From: RGIG5579 sp045601445
GTDB taxonomy: Bacteria > Bacillota > Clostridia > Oscillospirales > SIG627
Assembly (NCBI GenBank): GCA_045601445.1
Contig: JAZRZQ010000110.1
Span: 1-27,407 of the forward strand
Reading direction: 5' to 3'
DNA: 27,407 nucleotides
Below, in pieces: positions 15,637-22,958 of the stretch. Below the pieces are notes generated by a model. It was not told where the DNA came from, searched no databases, and saw only the letters and a list, made by a program, of their open reading frames with translations. The stretch's first letter is position 1, and the number at the start of each line of letters is the position of its first letter. The position numbers were made by a program, and so were the translations under genes.

Positions 15637-15687
15637 AAGAGAGAGTCTTACGGAATTTTGCTTCCGCATGACTCTCTCTTCTGTTTT
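15637..15687. terminator. bidirectional terminator between folC and the zinc-ribbon gene
   Basis: An 11-bp stem (15637-15647 with 15670-15680) with an inner CGGAA/TTCCG helix. T-rich bases follow on the plus strand (CTGTTTT) and on the minus strand (A-run 15634-15638). The rest of the gap (15688-15785) has only short palindromes, GCATTTG/CAAATGC (15700-15718) and GGGC/GCCC (15722-15732). Confidence 0.7.
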
Positions 15688-15785
15688 ATCGCCGGTTTCG
15701 CATTTGTTTAACAAATGCACAGGGCTATGCCCATACCCTTATTTTATTTCTCCGATAAGGACAACAGCCAATTCGGACTGAATTT

Positions 15786-16205
15786 TTACTTTTTAAACTC
15801 TTTGATAAAGCTCTCCTGACATTTGCGGCAGGTGATACGAAAGCGCCCGATTTTTCGCGGCATACGGATCGGCGCTTTGCAATACGGACATTTGAAAAAG
15901 CGTGTGGTCTTCCGCTCACGGAAGCGGACAGCCACGTGACGAAACGCTCCCGTCGCCTTGCGGGAAAGAGCGTACCAAACGGCATTCTCCCTTCTTCGCT
16001 TAACGGTATTGCGCGAAAACATCCGAAAGAAGATGAAAAAGCAGCAAATCAACTCCAGAACGTAGACAATCAGGCTGTTTAAGAAAATGTTGATGATCGC
16101 AAGAAGAAGCCACAGCACCATCAGAGCGTTGCTGAGAGAGTCCACTCCGTAGCGACCGATCATAAAGCGCGAAAAGCGCTCGCGCAGGCGTTGCAGGAAA
16201 TTCAC
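15786..16205 (-). CDS. small membrane protein with C-terminal zinc ribbon, function unknown
   Basis: A 139-residue protein I do not recognise as a named family. Residues 1-20 are basic. About 25-62 form one or two hydrophobic helices containing an adjacent Cys pair (54-55). A basic linker (63-104) leads to a zinc ribbon with C106-x2-C109 and C126-x2-C129 (FKCPYCKAPIRMP...TCRKCQESF). The start is GTG at 16205, with an excellent AAGGAGG ribosome site; GTGA overlaps the stop of the upstream zinc peptidase, so the two are translationally coupled. The same frame is open further upstream, but that part is only the shadow of the peptidase gene. The ribbon probably faces the cytoplasm, given the positive residues around it; this is inference. 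Confidence 0.8.
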   Translation of the reverse strand: MNFLQRLRERFSRFMIGRYGVDSLSNALMVLWLLLAIINIFLNSLIVYVLELICCFFIFFRMFSRNTVKRRRENAVWYALSRKATGAFRHVAVRFRERKTTRFFKCPYCKAPIRMPRKIGRFRITCRKCQESFIKEFKK

Positions 16206-16921
16206 GAACGATTCCTCCTTCCGGACGTGACGATGGCAAGTAATCTCAAAAACTGGGTAAGGGACACCGCAAGCGCGGCAACGTAGGTAAGCGCGGCGGC
16301 ACGCAGGGTCTTTTTCGCACCAATCAGCTCCGCCTCGCCCAGAACAGCCGTTTCCTCTAGCGCCGTCAGCGCGCGGGAAGAAGCGTTGAACTCGGTCGGC
16401 AGGGTGACAAGCTGAAAGATCACGCAAAGGCTGAACAGAAGCACCCCAAACAGAGCCAAATAATAGCCGACGATGCCCGAAAGAATCAGCCCGATCAAGA
16501 TGAGCGGCGTGGAAAGGCGCGAGCCGAAATTGGTAACGGGAACGATCGCACTGCGAATACGGATCGGAACGTAACCCACCGCGTGCTGGACGGCGTGTCC
16601 CGCCTCGTGCGCGGCAACGCCGATCGCGGCGGTAGAAGAATTGGCGTACACGCTCTCGGAAAGATAGATGGTGTTGTCGCGCGGATCGAAATGATCCGTC
16701 AGATGACCCGAGGTGGACGCAATGCGAACACCCGTGACCCCGTTTGACGTCAAAACGCGGCGAGCAGCCTCTGCCCCCGTCAGTCCGCGCGCGGAAAACT
16801 GCGCGGAATAGCGTTGAAACGAGGCCTTGACGTAATGATTCGTCCACAAGCTAAACAGCGACGCGATCACAACAAAGCCGTAACCGAACACCTCAAACAA
16901 GTCGAGAAGCTGATCGAGCAT
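16202..16921 (-). CDS. membrane zinc metallopeptidase, YugP family
   Basis: A 239-residue protein of the YugP-like neutral zinc metallopeptidase family (Zn_peptidase_2). A hydrophobic helix lies near the N-terminus (about 12-30). The protease core follows, with the HEAGH motif at H105-E-A-G-H109 inside AIGVAAHEAGHAVQHAVGYVPIRIR, giving two zinc ligands and the catalytic Glu. Two membrane helices (about 133-170) and one near the C-terminus (about 210-230) complete it. Length is normal for the family. The ATG at 16921 follows an AAAGGA site and lies 15 bases after yhbY, so the three minus-strand genes form one operon. Substrates are not known. Confidence 0.9.
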   Translation of the reverse strand: MLDQLLDLFEVFGYGFVVIASLFSLWTNHYVKASFQRYSAQFSARGLTGAEAARRVLTSNGVTGVRIASTSGHLTDHFDPRDNTIYLSESVYANSSTAAIGVAAHEAGHAVQHAVGYVPIRIRSAIVPVTNFGSRLSTPLILIGLILSGIVGYYLALFGVLLFSLCVIFQLVTLPTEFNASSRALTALEETAVLGEAELIGAKKTLRAAALTYVAALAVSLTQFLRLLAIVTSGRRNRS

Positions 16922-16936
16922 AGCAAAATCCTTTCT

Positions 16937-17233
16937 TTACTTGGGAAGGGATATCTTCGGATTCTTTTTGCTCTTTTTATAGAGGACAAATTTCTTGCCG
17001 ATGGCCTGAACCCCCTCACAACCGAGAATGTCACAGACGGCATCGGAGACCTCTCTGGCACTCAAATCCGAATTTTCCAAGCAAGTTACCTTAATCAATT
17101 CATTTTTTTCCAGCCCCTCGCGAAGCTGAGTGAGAAACGCATCGTCCTCATAGCCGGCCTTGCCGACCTGATACTTGGACGGAAGCGAGTTGGCAAGCGA
17201 GCGCAGATACGCTCTTTGTTTACCCGTAAGCAT
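16937..17233 (-). CDS. yhbY: YhbY-like CRM-domain RNA-binding protein
   Basis: A 98-residue single CRM-domain protein, normal family length, linked to assembly of the 50S ribosomal subunit. Typical features are the start MLTGKQRAYLRSLANSLPSKYQVGKAG, the EGLEKNELIKV segment, and the C-terminal QAIGKKFVLYKKSKKNPKI. The frame is open to 17311, but the ATG at 17233 is chosen because it starts at the family N-terminus and the longer frame would run through the promoter. A GGAAAGGG ribosome site lies about 10 bases upstream. It is first in the operon with yugP and the zinc-ribbon gene. Confidence 0.93.
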   Translation of the reverse strand: MLTGKQRAYLRSLANSLPSKYQVGKAGYEDDAFLTQLREGLEKNELIKVTCLENSDLSAREVSDAVCDILGCEGVQAIGKKFVLYKKSKKNPKISLPK

Positions 17234-17282
17234 AGTATGATACCCTTTCCGATCATTCAAACAATTATCTGTAACGCTGTTT

Positions 17283-17311
17283 ATTGTAACGGGAAAAACT
17301 TGATTTGTCAA
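17283..17311 (-). promoter_or_regulatory. sigma-A promoter for the yhbY operon
   Basis: On the minus strand TTGACA (17311-17306) and TACAAT (17288-17283) are separated by 17 bases, about 50 bases upstream of the yhbY ATG. Confidence 0.75.
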
Positions 17312-17323
17312 CCGCCCATACTA

Positions 17324-17352
17324 TTTACAAAAATAGAATAGCGTGGTATAAT
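17324..17352 (+). promoter_or_regulatory. sigma-A promoter with extended -10 for ktrB
   Basis: TTTACA (17324-17329) and TATAAT (17347-17352), 17-base spacer, with TGG just before the -10 (extended -10). It lies 30 bases before the ktrB ATG, leaving a very short leader. Confidence 0.75.
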
Positions 17353-17381
17353 GAACCAAATATCAACACAAGGAAACGGAT

Positions 17382-18722
17382 ATGAAAAAAATATTCCGAA
17401 ACTTATCCCACGTGCAGATCATCGCGCTCGGATTTGCCGGTCTCATTCTGATCGGTACACTTCTTCTGATGCTGCCGATCGCAACGCAAGGCGAAAAAGC
17501 CGCGAGCTTTTCCGATGCGCTGTTTACCGCAACCAGCGCCTCCTGCGTGACGGGGCTTGTTACCGTCGATACCGGTACGACCTGGTCCTTTTTCGGGCAG
17601 GCGGTCATTTTAATTCTGATCCAAATCGGCGGTCTCGGCTTTATGACGATCGCAACCTTCTTTTTTATGCTGTTCCGAAAAAAAATGGGGCTTCGCCAAA
17701 AAGAGGTGATGGGAGAGAGCATCAACGCCTCTCGCATCGGCGGGATGCGAAAGCTCGCCGGACACATTCTCATCGGCACGGCTCTTGTCGAGCTGTCGGG
17801 CGCGCTGATCCTCTTTTTGCGATACTTTATTTCTTATCACTACCCCCTTCCCAAAGCACTTTGGCACGGCACGTTCCACGCGATCTCCGCCTTTTGCAAT
17901 GCGGGCTTTGACATCAACGGCAATTTTTCCTCGCACACCGCATTTTCCTCCGACCCGCTCGTGCTCGTTGTTTTGATGATCCTCGTCGTGCTCGGCGGTC
18001 TCGGCTTTTTCGTTTGGGAAGAACTGCTTGTGCACCGCTTCCGCTTCCGTCGCTATTCCTTGCACGCGAAGATCGTTTTGGTCTCGACGGCACTTCTCAT
18101 CCTTTTGCCCTCGATTCTCTTTTTCATCACGGAAGAATCCGCCTCCCACGCAGGGATGAGCGTTGGCGATGCGATTCTGGCAAGTCTGTTTGATTCGATC
18201 TCACCGAGAACGGCGGGAATGAACGTCACCTCCACTGCCTCCCTCTCCCCCGCCGGCTCGCTTCTCACGATGGTGCTGATGTTCATCGGCGGCAGCCCCA
18301 GCTCCACCGCAGGTGGTATCAAAACAACCACGCTTGCGGTAATGCTTCTCTTTGCGCTCTCCTCCGTTCGAAAGTCCCGCTACGCCGGCGCCTTTGGCCG
18401 CCGTCTTCCCGAGCAATGTGTTCCCAAGGCCCTAAGCGTCTTTTTTATCAATTTGCTCCTTCTCTTTTTCGGCTTTTGTGTGATCGCGATCGTACAGCCC
18501 GCTCTCTCATTTCGAGATATTCTCTTTGAGGTCTTCTCGGCCATCGGCACCGTCGGAATGACGATGGGCATCACGCCAAGCCTTGCTCCCGTCTCAAGAG
18601 CGGTCATCATCCTTTTGATGTTTTGCGGACGCATCGGCAGTATTGCCTTTGGCTCGGCACTGATCGAAAAGAAAGCGCCGCCTCCCGTTTTGCCTCCCGC
18701 AGAGAGCATTACCATCGGATAA
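17382..18722 (+). CDS. ktrB: TrkH/KtrB-type potassium uptake channel subunit
   Basis: A 446-residue membrane protein of the Trk/Ktr family, which forms the ion-conducting part of a potassium uptake system. Four pore loops, each with the filter glycine, can be followed: ASCVTGL near residue 57, AFCNAGF, SPRTAGM and GTVGM. They lie between paired transmembrane helices in the usual fourfold pseudo-repeat. The third membrane-pore repeat is followed by GGSPSSTAGGIKTTT, conserved in the family. The ATG follows AAGGAAACGG. It sits 25 bases upstream of the cytoplasmic regulatory subunit, so the pair should be one operon. KtrB is preferred over TrkH because of its length and its pairing with a single-RCK KtrA-size partner. 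Confidence 0.92.
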   Translation: MKKIFRNLSHVQIIALGFAGLILIGTLLLMLPIATQGEKAASFSDALFTATSASCVTGLVTVDTGTTWSFFGQAVILILIQIGGLGFMTIATFFFMLFRKKMGLRQKEVMGESINASRIGGMRKLAGHILIGTALVELSGALILFLRYFISYHYPLPKALWHGTFHAISAFCNAGFDINGNFSSHTAFSSDPLVLVVLMILVVLGGLGFFVWEELLVHRFRFRRYSLHAKIVLVSTALLILLPSILFFITEESASHAGMSVGDAILASLFDSISPRTAGMNVTSTASLSPAGSLLTMVLMFIGGSPSSTAGGIKTTTLAVMLLFALSSVRKSRYAGAFGRRLPEQCVPKALSVFFINLLLLFFGFCVIAIVQPALSFRDILFEVFSAIGTVGMTMGITPSLAPVSRAVIILLMFCGRIGSIAFGSALIEKKAPPPVLPPAESITIG

Positions 18723-18747
18723 CAAGAATATGGAAAGGTAACAAGCT

Positions 18748-19392
18748 ATGAAAACGTTTCTTATTATCGGCATCGGATCATTCGGCTACCACCTCGTTCG
18801 CTCCCTGTCACAGCAGCATTGCGAGATCTTGGTCGTGGATAAGGATGAGACCAAGCTCGAAAAGGTTCTCCCTTACTCCACCAGCGCCAAGATCGCAGAT
18901 TGCACCAACCCCGACGTGCTGGCCTCCTTCGAGCCCGAAAGCTTTGACGCCGCCTTCGTGTGCGTGGATTCCGATTTCGTCGCCGCTCTGGAAATCACCT
19001 GTGCCCTCAAGGATCTGGGTGCTAAAGTGATCTACAGCTGTGCCGATCACGACATTCAGGCTCGTCTGCTCTCCCGAAACGGAGCAGATCACATCATCTA
19101 TCCCGAGAAGGACATTGCCGGACGCATCGCGCTCAACGTGAGCAGCGAGAATATTTTCGACTCCTTTCAGCTGGCAGACGACTACTACGTCTTTGAAATT
19201 GCCGTGCGCGAGGAATGGATCGGAAAGAGCATCCGTGAGGTCAATTTCCGCGCACGCTATTCTCTCAACATCCTCGCAGGCAAGGAGTTCGGCAAGGTCT
19301 TTGCCATCAATTCTCCCGACTATATTTTCCGTCAAGGAACACACCTTCTCGTGATGGGAACGAAGGAAAACATTCAAACGGCGATTGAATAA
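18748..19392 (+). CDS. ktrA: KtrA/TrkA-type RCK regulatory subunit of potassium uptake
   Basis: A 214-residue cytoplasmic gating subunit. The N-terminal RCK (TrkA_N) Rossmann domain carries G8-x-G10-x2-G13 and the acidic strand end VVDKD, consistent with nucleotide binding. The C-terminal TrkA_C domain (about 135-214) has ENIFDSFQLADDYYVFEIAVREEWIGKSIREVNFRARYSLNILA. In Firmicutes the TrkA_C domain of KtrA is a known c-di-AMP target; binding here is inference. The single RCK/TrkA_C arrangement fits KtrA rather than the duplicated TrkA of proteobacteria. ATG follows GGAAAGG. No strong terminator follows; the next gene is 98 bases away. Confidence 0.92.
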   Translation: MKTFLIIGIGSFGYHLVRSLSQQHCEILVVDKDETKLEKVLPYSTSAKIADCTNPDVLASFEPESFDAAFVCVDSDFVAALEITCALKDLGAKVIYSCADHDIQARLLSRNGADHIIYPEKDIAGRIALNVSSENIFDSFQLADDYYVFEIAVREEWIGKSIREVNFRARYSLNILAGKEFGKVFAINSPDYIFRQGTHLLVMGTKENIQTAIE

Positions 19393-19430
19393 GCCTGAAT
19401 GCGGAAAGAATCAAAAAGAAAAGAACCGTT

Positions 19431-19458
19431 CATAACGATTTAAAAATCATTCGTTATG
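19431..19458 (+). repeat. 8-bp inverted repeat upstream of the fused ABC gene
   Basis: CATAACGA (19431-19438) and TCGTTATG (19451-19458) are exact complements around a 12-base AT-rich centre. It lies 32 bases before the ABC start codon and has no T-tract, so it looks more like an operator or mRNA hairpin than a terminator. I see no convincing promoter in the gap 19393-19490. Confidence 0.45.
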
Positions 19459-19490
19459 CTCAGAGCAGTACCATTTGGAAAGGAAGCATT

Positions 19491-22460
19491 ATGCTCAAGC
19501 TCATTAACATCAAAAAGGATTATCTGTCTGCAGACGATAAGGTACAGGCTCTGCGCGGAATCTCACTTTCGTTTCGCGAAAGCGAATTCGTCTCCGTGCT
19601 CGGCCCCTCCGGTTGCGGCAAGACAACCCTGCTCAACATCATCGGCGGCTTGGATCACTACACCGAGGGTGATCTTGTCATTACCGGAAAAAGCACCGGA
19701 GATTTCACCGACAAGGATTGGGACGCATACCGAAACCACTCCATCGGATTCGTTTTCCAAAACTACAACCTGATCCCTCATCAAAGCGTTCTGGCCAACG
19801 TCGAATTGGCTCTGACGCTTTCGGGTGTTTCCAAGGCAGAGCGTCGCCGCCGTGCCAAAGAAGCATTGGCAAAGGTCGGTCTTTCCGATCAGATCAAAAA
19901 GCGCCCGAATCAGCTCTCCGGCGGACAAATGCAGCGCGTGGCGATTGCGAGAGCTCTCGTCAACGATCCCGAGATCCTTTTGGCAGATGAGCCGACCGGC
20001 GCACTTGACACGGTCACGAGCATCCAGATTATGGAATTGCTCAAGGAGATCTCGCGCGAGAAGCTTGTCATTATGGTAACCCATAACCCCGATCTGGCAG
20101 CCGAGTATTCCACCAGAATCATCAAGCTCCTTGACGGCAAGCTCATCGACGACTCCAACCCCTATGACGGCTCCGACAGCGTTTTGACAAAGAAAGAGGA
20201 GCAAAAAAAGAAAAAGCCTTCCATGTCGCTCTTTACCGCGCTGTCTCTTTCGATGAACAATCTGATGACCAAGAAGGGACGCACGATCCTGACCTCCTTC
20301 GCCGGCTCGATCGGCATCATCGGCATCGCGCTGATTCTATCCCTTTCCAACGGCATCAACGCCTATATCCGCTCCGTGCAGGAAGAGGCGCTGACCAGTT
20401 ACCCGATCGTCGTGGAAGCAGAGCGGGTCGATCTGACCGCCCTGATGACCTCGCTGATGGGCATCAATCAAAAATCCGAAGAGAACAAGCACGAGCTTGA
20501 CGCCGTCTACTCCTCGAGCATTCTCAACGAGATGATTAACACGATGATGCAGGCGCAGGTGCAGACCAACAATCTGACGCTCTTCAAGGAATTTTTGGAT
20601 TCCGACGAGGAAATACAAAAGTACATTTCCAACATTCAGTACGAATACGATCTGAATATGAGCATCCTGACCAAGGATGACAAGGGCGAGATCATCATCA
20701 GCGATCTGGAAAAGATCATGAGCGAGGTCTTTGAAAAAATGGGCTTCTCCGACGATCTGTTAAACAGCCAATATACTGACAGCGGCTTTTCCTCCATTCC
20801 TCTTTGGCAGGAGATGCTCCCGAACAAGGACGGCACCGGCATCAGTAATCTTCTGCGCGAGCAGTACGACGTGATCTACGGTGCGTGGCCGAAGGAATAT
20901 AACGAAATCGTTTTGGTGGTAAGCGACAACAACGAACTGAGCGATCTGGTCCTTTGCGGTCTCGGCCTCATCCCGACCGATCGGCTTGCCTCGGACGCGC
21001 TTGCCTCCGGCCGCGGAGAGGAGCTCAGCACCGAGATCCGCTCCTGGAGCTATGAGGATATTTGCAACAAGACCTTCCGAGCCTTCCTCCCCATCGAGCT
21101 GTATCAGAAGAATCCCAACGGCGGTTACACCCTCCTGACCGATATGGAAAAGGGCACGCAATATCTCTACGGTAACCCCGAAAAGGGCATTGATCTGAAA
21201 ATCAGCGGAATCCTGCGGAAGAATCCCGACAGCAACGCCGCAATGCTCAACGGTGCACTTTGCTATACCACCGAGCTGACGCAGCATTTGCTTCAAAAAA
21301 TCGAAAACAGCGATTTGATCCGTGAACAAAAGGAGAATCCCGAAAAGGACGTTTTACTCAATCTTCCCTTCCTTCCCGAGGATTTCACGGAATACACGGA
21401 CGAGGAAAAGATCAACCTGATCGGGGAGCACATCAAATCCCTCTCCGCACAGCAGAAGGCCAAGATCTTCGTTGAATTTTCCGCCATCGCGCCTGACGAA
21501 TACGTAAACGCCACCGTTCAAGCCGCGCTCGGACAAATGACGAGAAGCGAAATGCAAGAGATTGTGATGCAGTTTCTGTCAGCACAGGAAAACCAGAGCG
21601 CCGATCTCTCTTACATCACCGACTATATCAATCAAATGTCCGATGCCGAGCTTTACGATGCTCTTGCCGAGGGCTACGCCGAGCAGATCCGCGAGCAGTA
21701 TCGCTTGCAGGTAACGCAGAGCTTTGCCGCCGTACCCGAAGCACAGCTTGCCGCCATGCTCGATGCCAAGCTTGCCTCTCCCGACGGCTTTTCGAAAAAG
21801 CAGCTCGTGGAATTGTACGAGCTTTATATGCCCGCAACGCATTCGGAATCGACTCTCGATAAGAATCTTGATCTCTTGGGCTGTGTGAAGAAAGAAAGCC
21901 CCGGCGTCATCCGCATCTACACCAACACCTTTGAAAACAAGGATATGATCGCGGAGCTGATTGTAGAATACAACAAGGATAAATCCGAGGACGACGTGAT
22001 CGAATACACCGATCTGTTCGCGTTTTTGATGTCCTCCTTCACGACCATCATCGACGCGATCTCCTACGTCTTGGTTGCCTTCGTTTCCATCTCCCTTGTC
22101 GTCTCCTCCATTATGATCGGAATCATTACCTATATTTCCGTATTGGAGAGAACCAAGGAAATCGGTATCCTTCGCGCGATCGGCGCCTCCAAGCGCGACA
22201 TTTCCCGCGTATTTAACGCAGAAAGCGTGATCGAGGGCTTTGCGGCAGGACTGATCGGCATCGGCATCACGCTTCTTCTGATCCTTCCGATCAACGCCAT
22301 CATTCGCCATTTCACCCAGATCCCGACCTTAGGAGCGGTGCTTCCCCTCGGCGGCTACCTTCTCATTCTGGTGAGTGTCCTGCTTTCGTTCATCGCCGGA
22401 CTTCTCCCCTCAAAAATGGCCGCAGGCAAAGACCCCGTCGTGGCGCTCAGAACCGAATAA
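19491..22460 (+). CDS. MacB-like ABC transporter with ATPase and FtsX permease fused in one chain
   Basis: A 989-residue protein. Residues 1-225 form an ABC ATPase of the MacB/LolD type: Walker A GPSGCGKTT near 38-46, Q-loop FQNYNLIP, signature LSGGQ near 141-145, Walker B ILLADEP near 162-168, H-loop THN near 197. A lysine-rich linker (about 233-243) leads to the first transmembrane helix (about 265-290). A very long extracytoplasmic part (about 290-840) follows, rich in acidic residues and helices. Three more helices (about 846-878, 912-935, 950-975) complete an FtsX-like permease with LERTKEIGILRAIGASKRDI between the first two of them. Known relatives include MacB-like mechanotransmission transporters; here ATPase and permease are fused and the outer domain is larger than the usual MacB core (about 200 residues). 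Substrate is unknown. It stands alone before a strong terminator. Confidence 0.9.
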   Translation: MLKLINIKKDYLSADDKVQALRGISLSFRESEFVSVLGPSGCGKTTLLNIIGGLDHYTEGDLVITGKSTGDFTDKDWDAYRNHSIGFVFQNYNLIPHQSVLANVELALTLSGVSKAERRRRAKEALAKVGLSDQIKKRPNQLSGGQMQRVAIARALVNDPEILLADEPTGALDTVTSIQIMELLKEISREKLVIMVTHNPDLAAEYSTRIIKLLDGKLIDDSNPYDGSDSVLTKKEEQKKKKPSMSLFTALSLSMNNLMTKKGRTILTSFAGSIGIIGIALILSLSNGINAYIRSVQEEALTSYPIVVEAERVDLTALMTSLMGINQKSEENKHELDAVYSSSILNEMINTMMQAQVQTNNLTLFKEFLDSDEEIQKYISNIQYEYDLNMSILTKDDKGEIIISDLEKIMSEVFEKMGFSDDLLNSQYTDSGFSSIPLWQEMLPNKDGTGISNLLREQYDVIYGAWPKEYNEIVLVVSDNNELSDLVLCGLGLIPTDRLASDALASGRGEELSTEIRSWSYEDICNKTFRAFLPIELYQKNPNGGYTLLTDMEKGTQYLYGNPEKGIDLKISGILRKNPDSNAAMLNGALCYTTELTQHLLQKIENSDLIREQKENPEKDVLLNLPFLPEDFTEYTDEEKINLIGEHIKSLSAQQKAKIFVEFSAIAPDEYVNATVQAALGQMTRSEMQEIVMQFLSAQENQSADLSYITDYINQMSDAELYDALAEGYAEQIREQYRLQVTQSFAAVPEAQLAAMLDAKLASPDGFSKKQLVELYELYMPATHSESTLDKNLDLLGCVKKESPGVIRIYTNTFENKDMIAELIVEYNKDKSEDDVIEYTDLFAFLMSSFTTIIDAISYVLVAFVSISLVVSSIMIGIITYISVLERTKEIGILRAIGASKRDISRVFNAESVIEGFAAGLIGIGITLLLILPINAIIRHFTQIPTLGAVLPLGGYLLILVSVLLSFIAGLLPSKMAAGKDPVVALRTE

Positions 22461-22466
22461 GCAAAA

Positions 22467-22497
22467 AGGCCGACCGATCTCGGTCGGTCTTTTTTTG
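22467..22497 (+). terminator. intrinsic terminator of the fused ABC gene
   Basis: A 10-bp GC-rich stem (22467-22476 with 22481-22490, loop ATCT, one G-T pair) followed by a run of T to 22496. Confidence 0.9.
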
Positions 22498-22531
22498 CCG
22501 TGATTTTTTTGATGATTTCAACAGATTTCTT

Positions 22532-22560
22532 TTGACAATCCCGTCTTGCTGTGATATACT
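22532..22560 (+). promoter_or_regulatory. sigma-A promoter for the darA-holB operon
   Basis: TTGACA (22532-22537) and TATACT (22555-22560), 17-base spacer, about 65 bases before the darA start. A further TATAAT at 22579-22584 lacks a matching -35. Confidence 0.75.
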
Positions 22561-22625
22561 ATTGTCAGTATTATATACTATAATGCGATTCAGACTGAAA
22601 AAATGTTCTCAAGGAGGACCTTGCT

Positions 22626-22949
22626 ATGAAAATGATTTTCGCGATCGTCAACAACGATGATGCTCCCGACGTAATGAAAGCGCTCAACAAAGAAAAAATC
22701 TCCGTTACCAAGCTCGCCTCTACCGGCGGTTTTTTGAAAAAAGGAAATACGACCTTTATCTCCGGTCTTGAGGATGACAAGGTAGACGGCGTCATCCAGC
22801 TCATTAAGGAGCATTCCAGAAAGAGAACCCAGCTGATGCCCGTGGATTATGCTCAGTTTAACCCCGGCGTTTCCGCTTACCCCGTGGAAATTACCGTCGG
22901 CGGTGCCACGATCTTCGTGGTCAACGTCGAGCATTTTGAAAAAGCGTAA
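22626..22949 (+). CDS. darA: cyclic-di-AMP receptor DarA (PstA, YaaQ family)
   Basis: A 107-residue PII-like protein of the cyclic-di-AMP receptor family (DUF970), normal length, expected to be a cytoplasmic trimer. Family features are MKMIFAIVNNDDAPDVMKALNKEKISVTKLASTGGFLKKGNTTFISGLEDDKVD and the C-terminal EITVGGATIFVVNVEHFEKA. The TGGFL-x3-GNTT segment forms part of the ligand pocket in structures of the family. It has an AAGGAGG ribosome site and its own promoter. holB follows 9 bases later, the same order as yaaQ-(yaaR)-holB in Bacillus. Its downstream partners are not known for this organism. Confidence 0.93.
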   Translation: MKMIFAIVNNDDAPDVMKALNKEKISVTKLASTGGFLKKGNTTFISGLEDDKVDGVIQLIKEHSRKRTQLMPVDYAQFNPGVSAYPVEITVGGATIFVVNVEHFEKA

Positions 22950-22958
22950 TCGGGCTGA

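Noticed and set aside
16206..16847. N-terminal extension of the zinc-ribbon protein to 353 residues
   Set aside because: These codons overlap the zinc peptidase in another frame and give arginine-rich nonsense. The GTG at 16205 has an excellent ribosome site.
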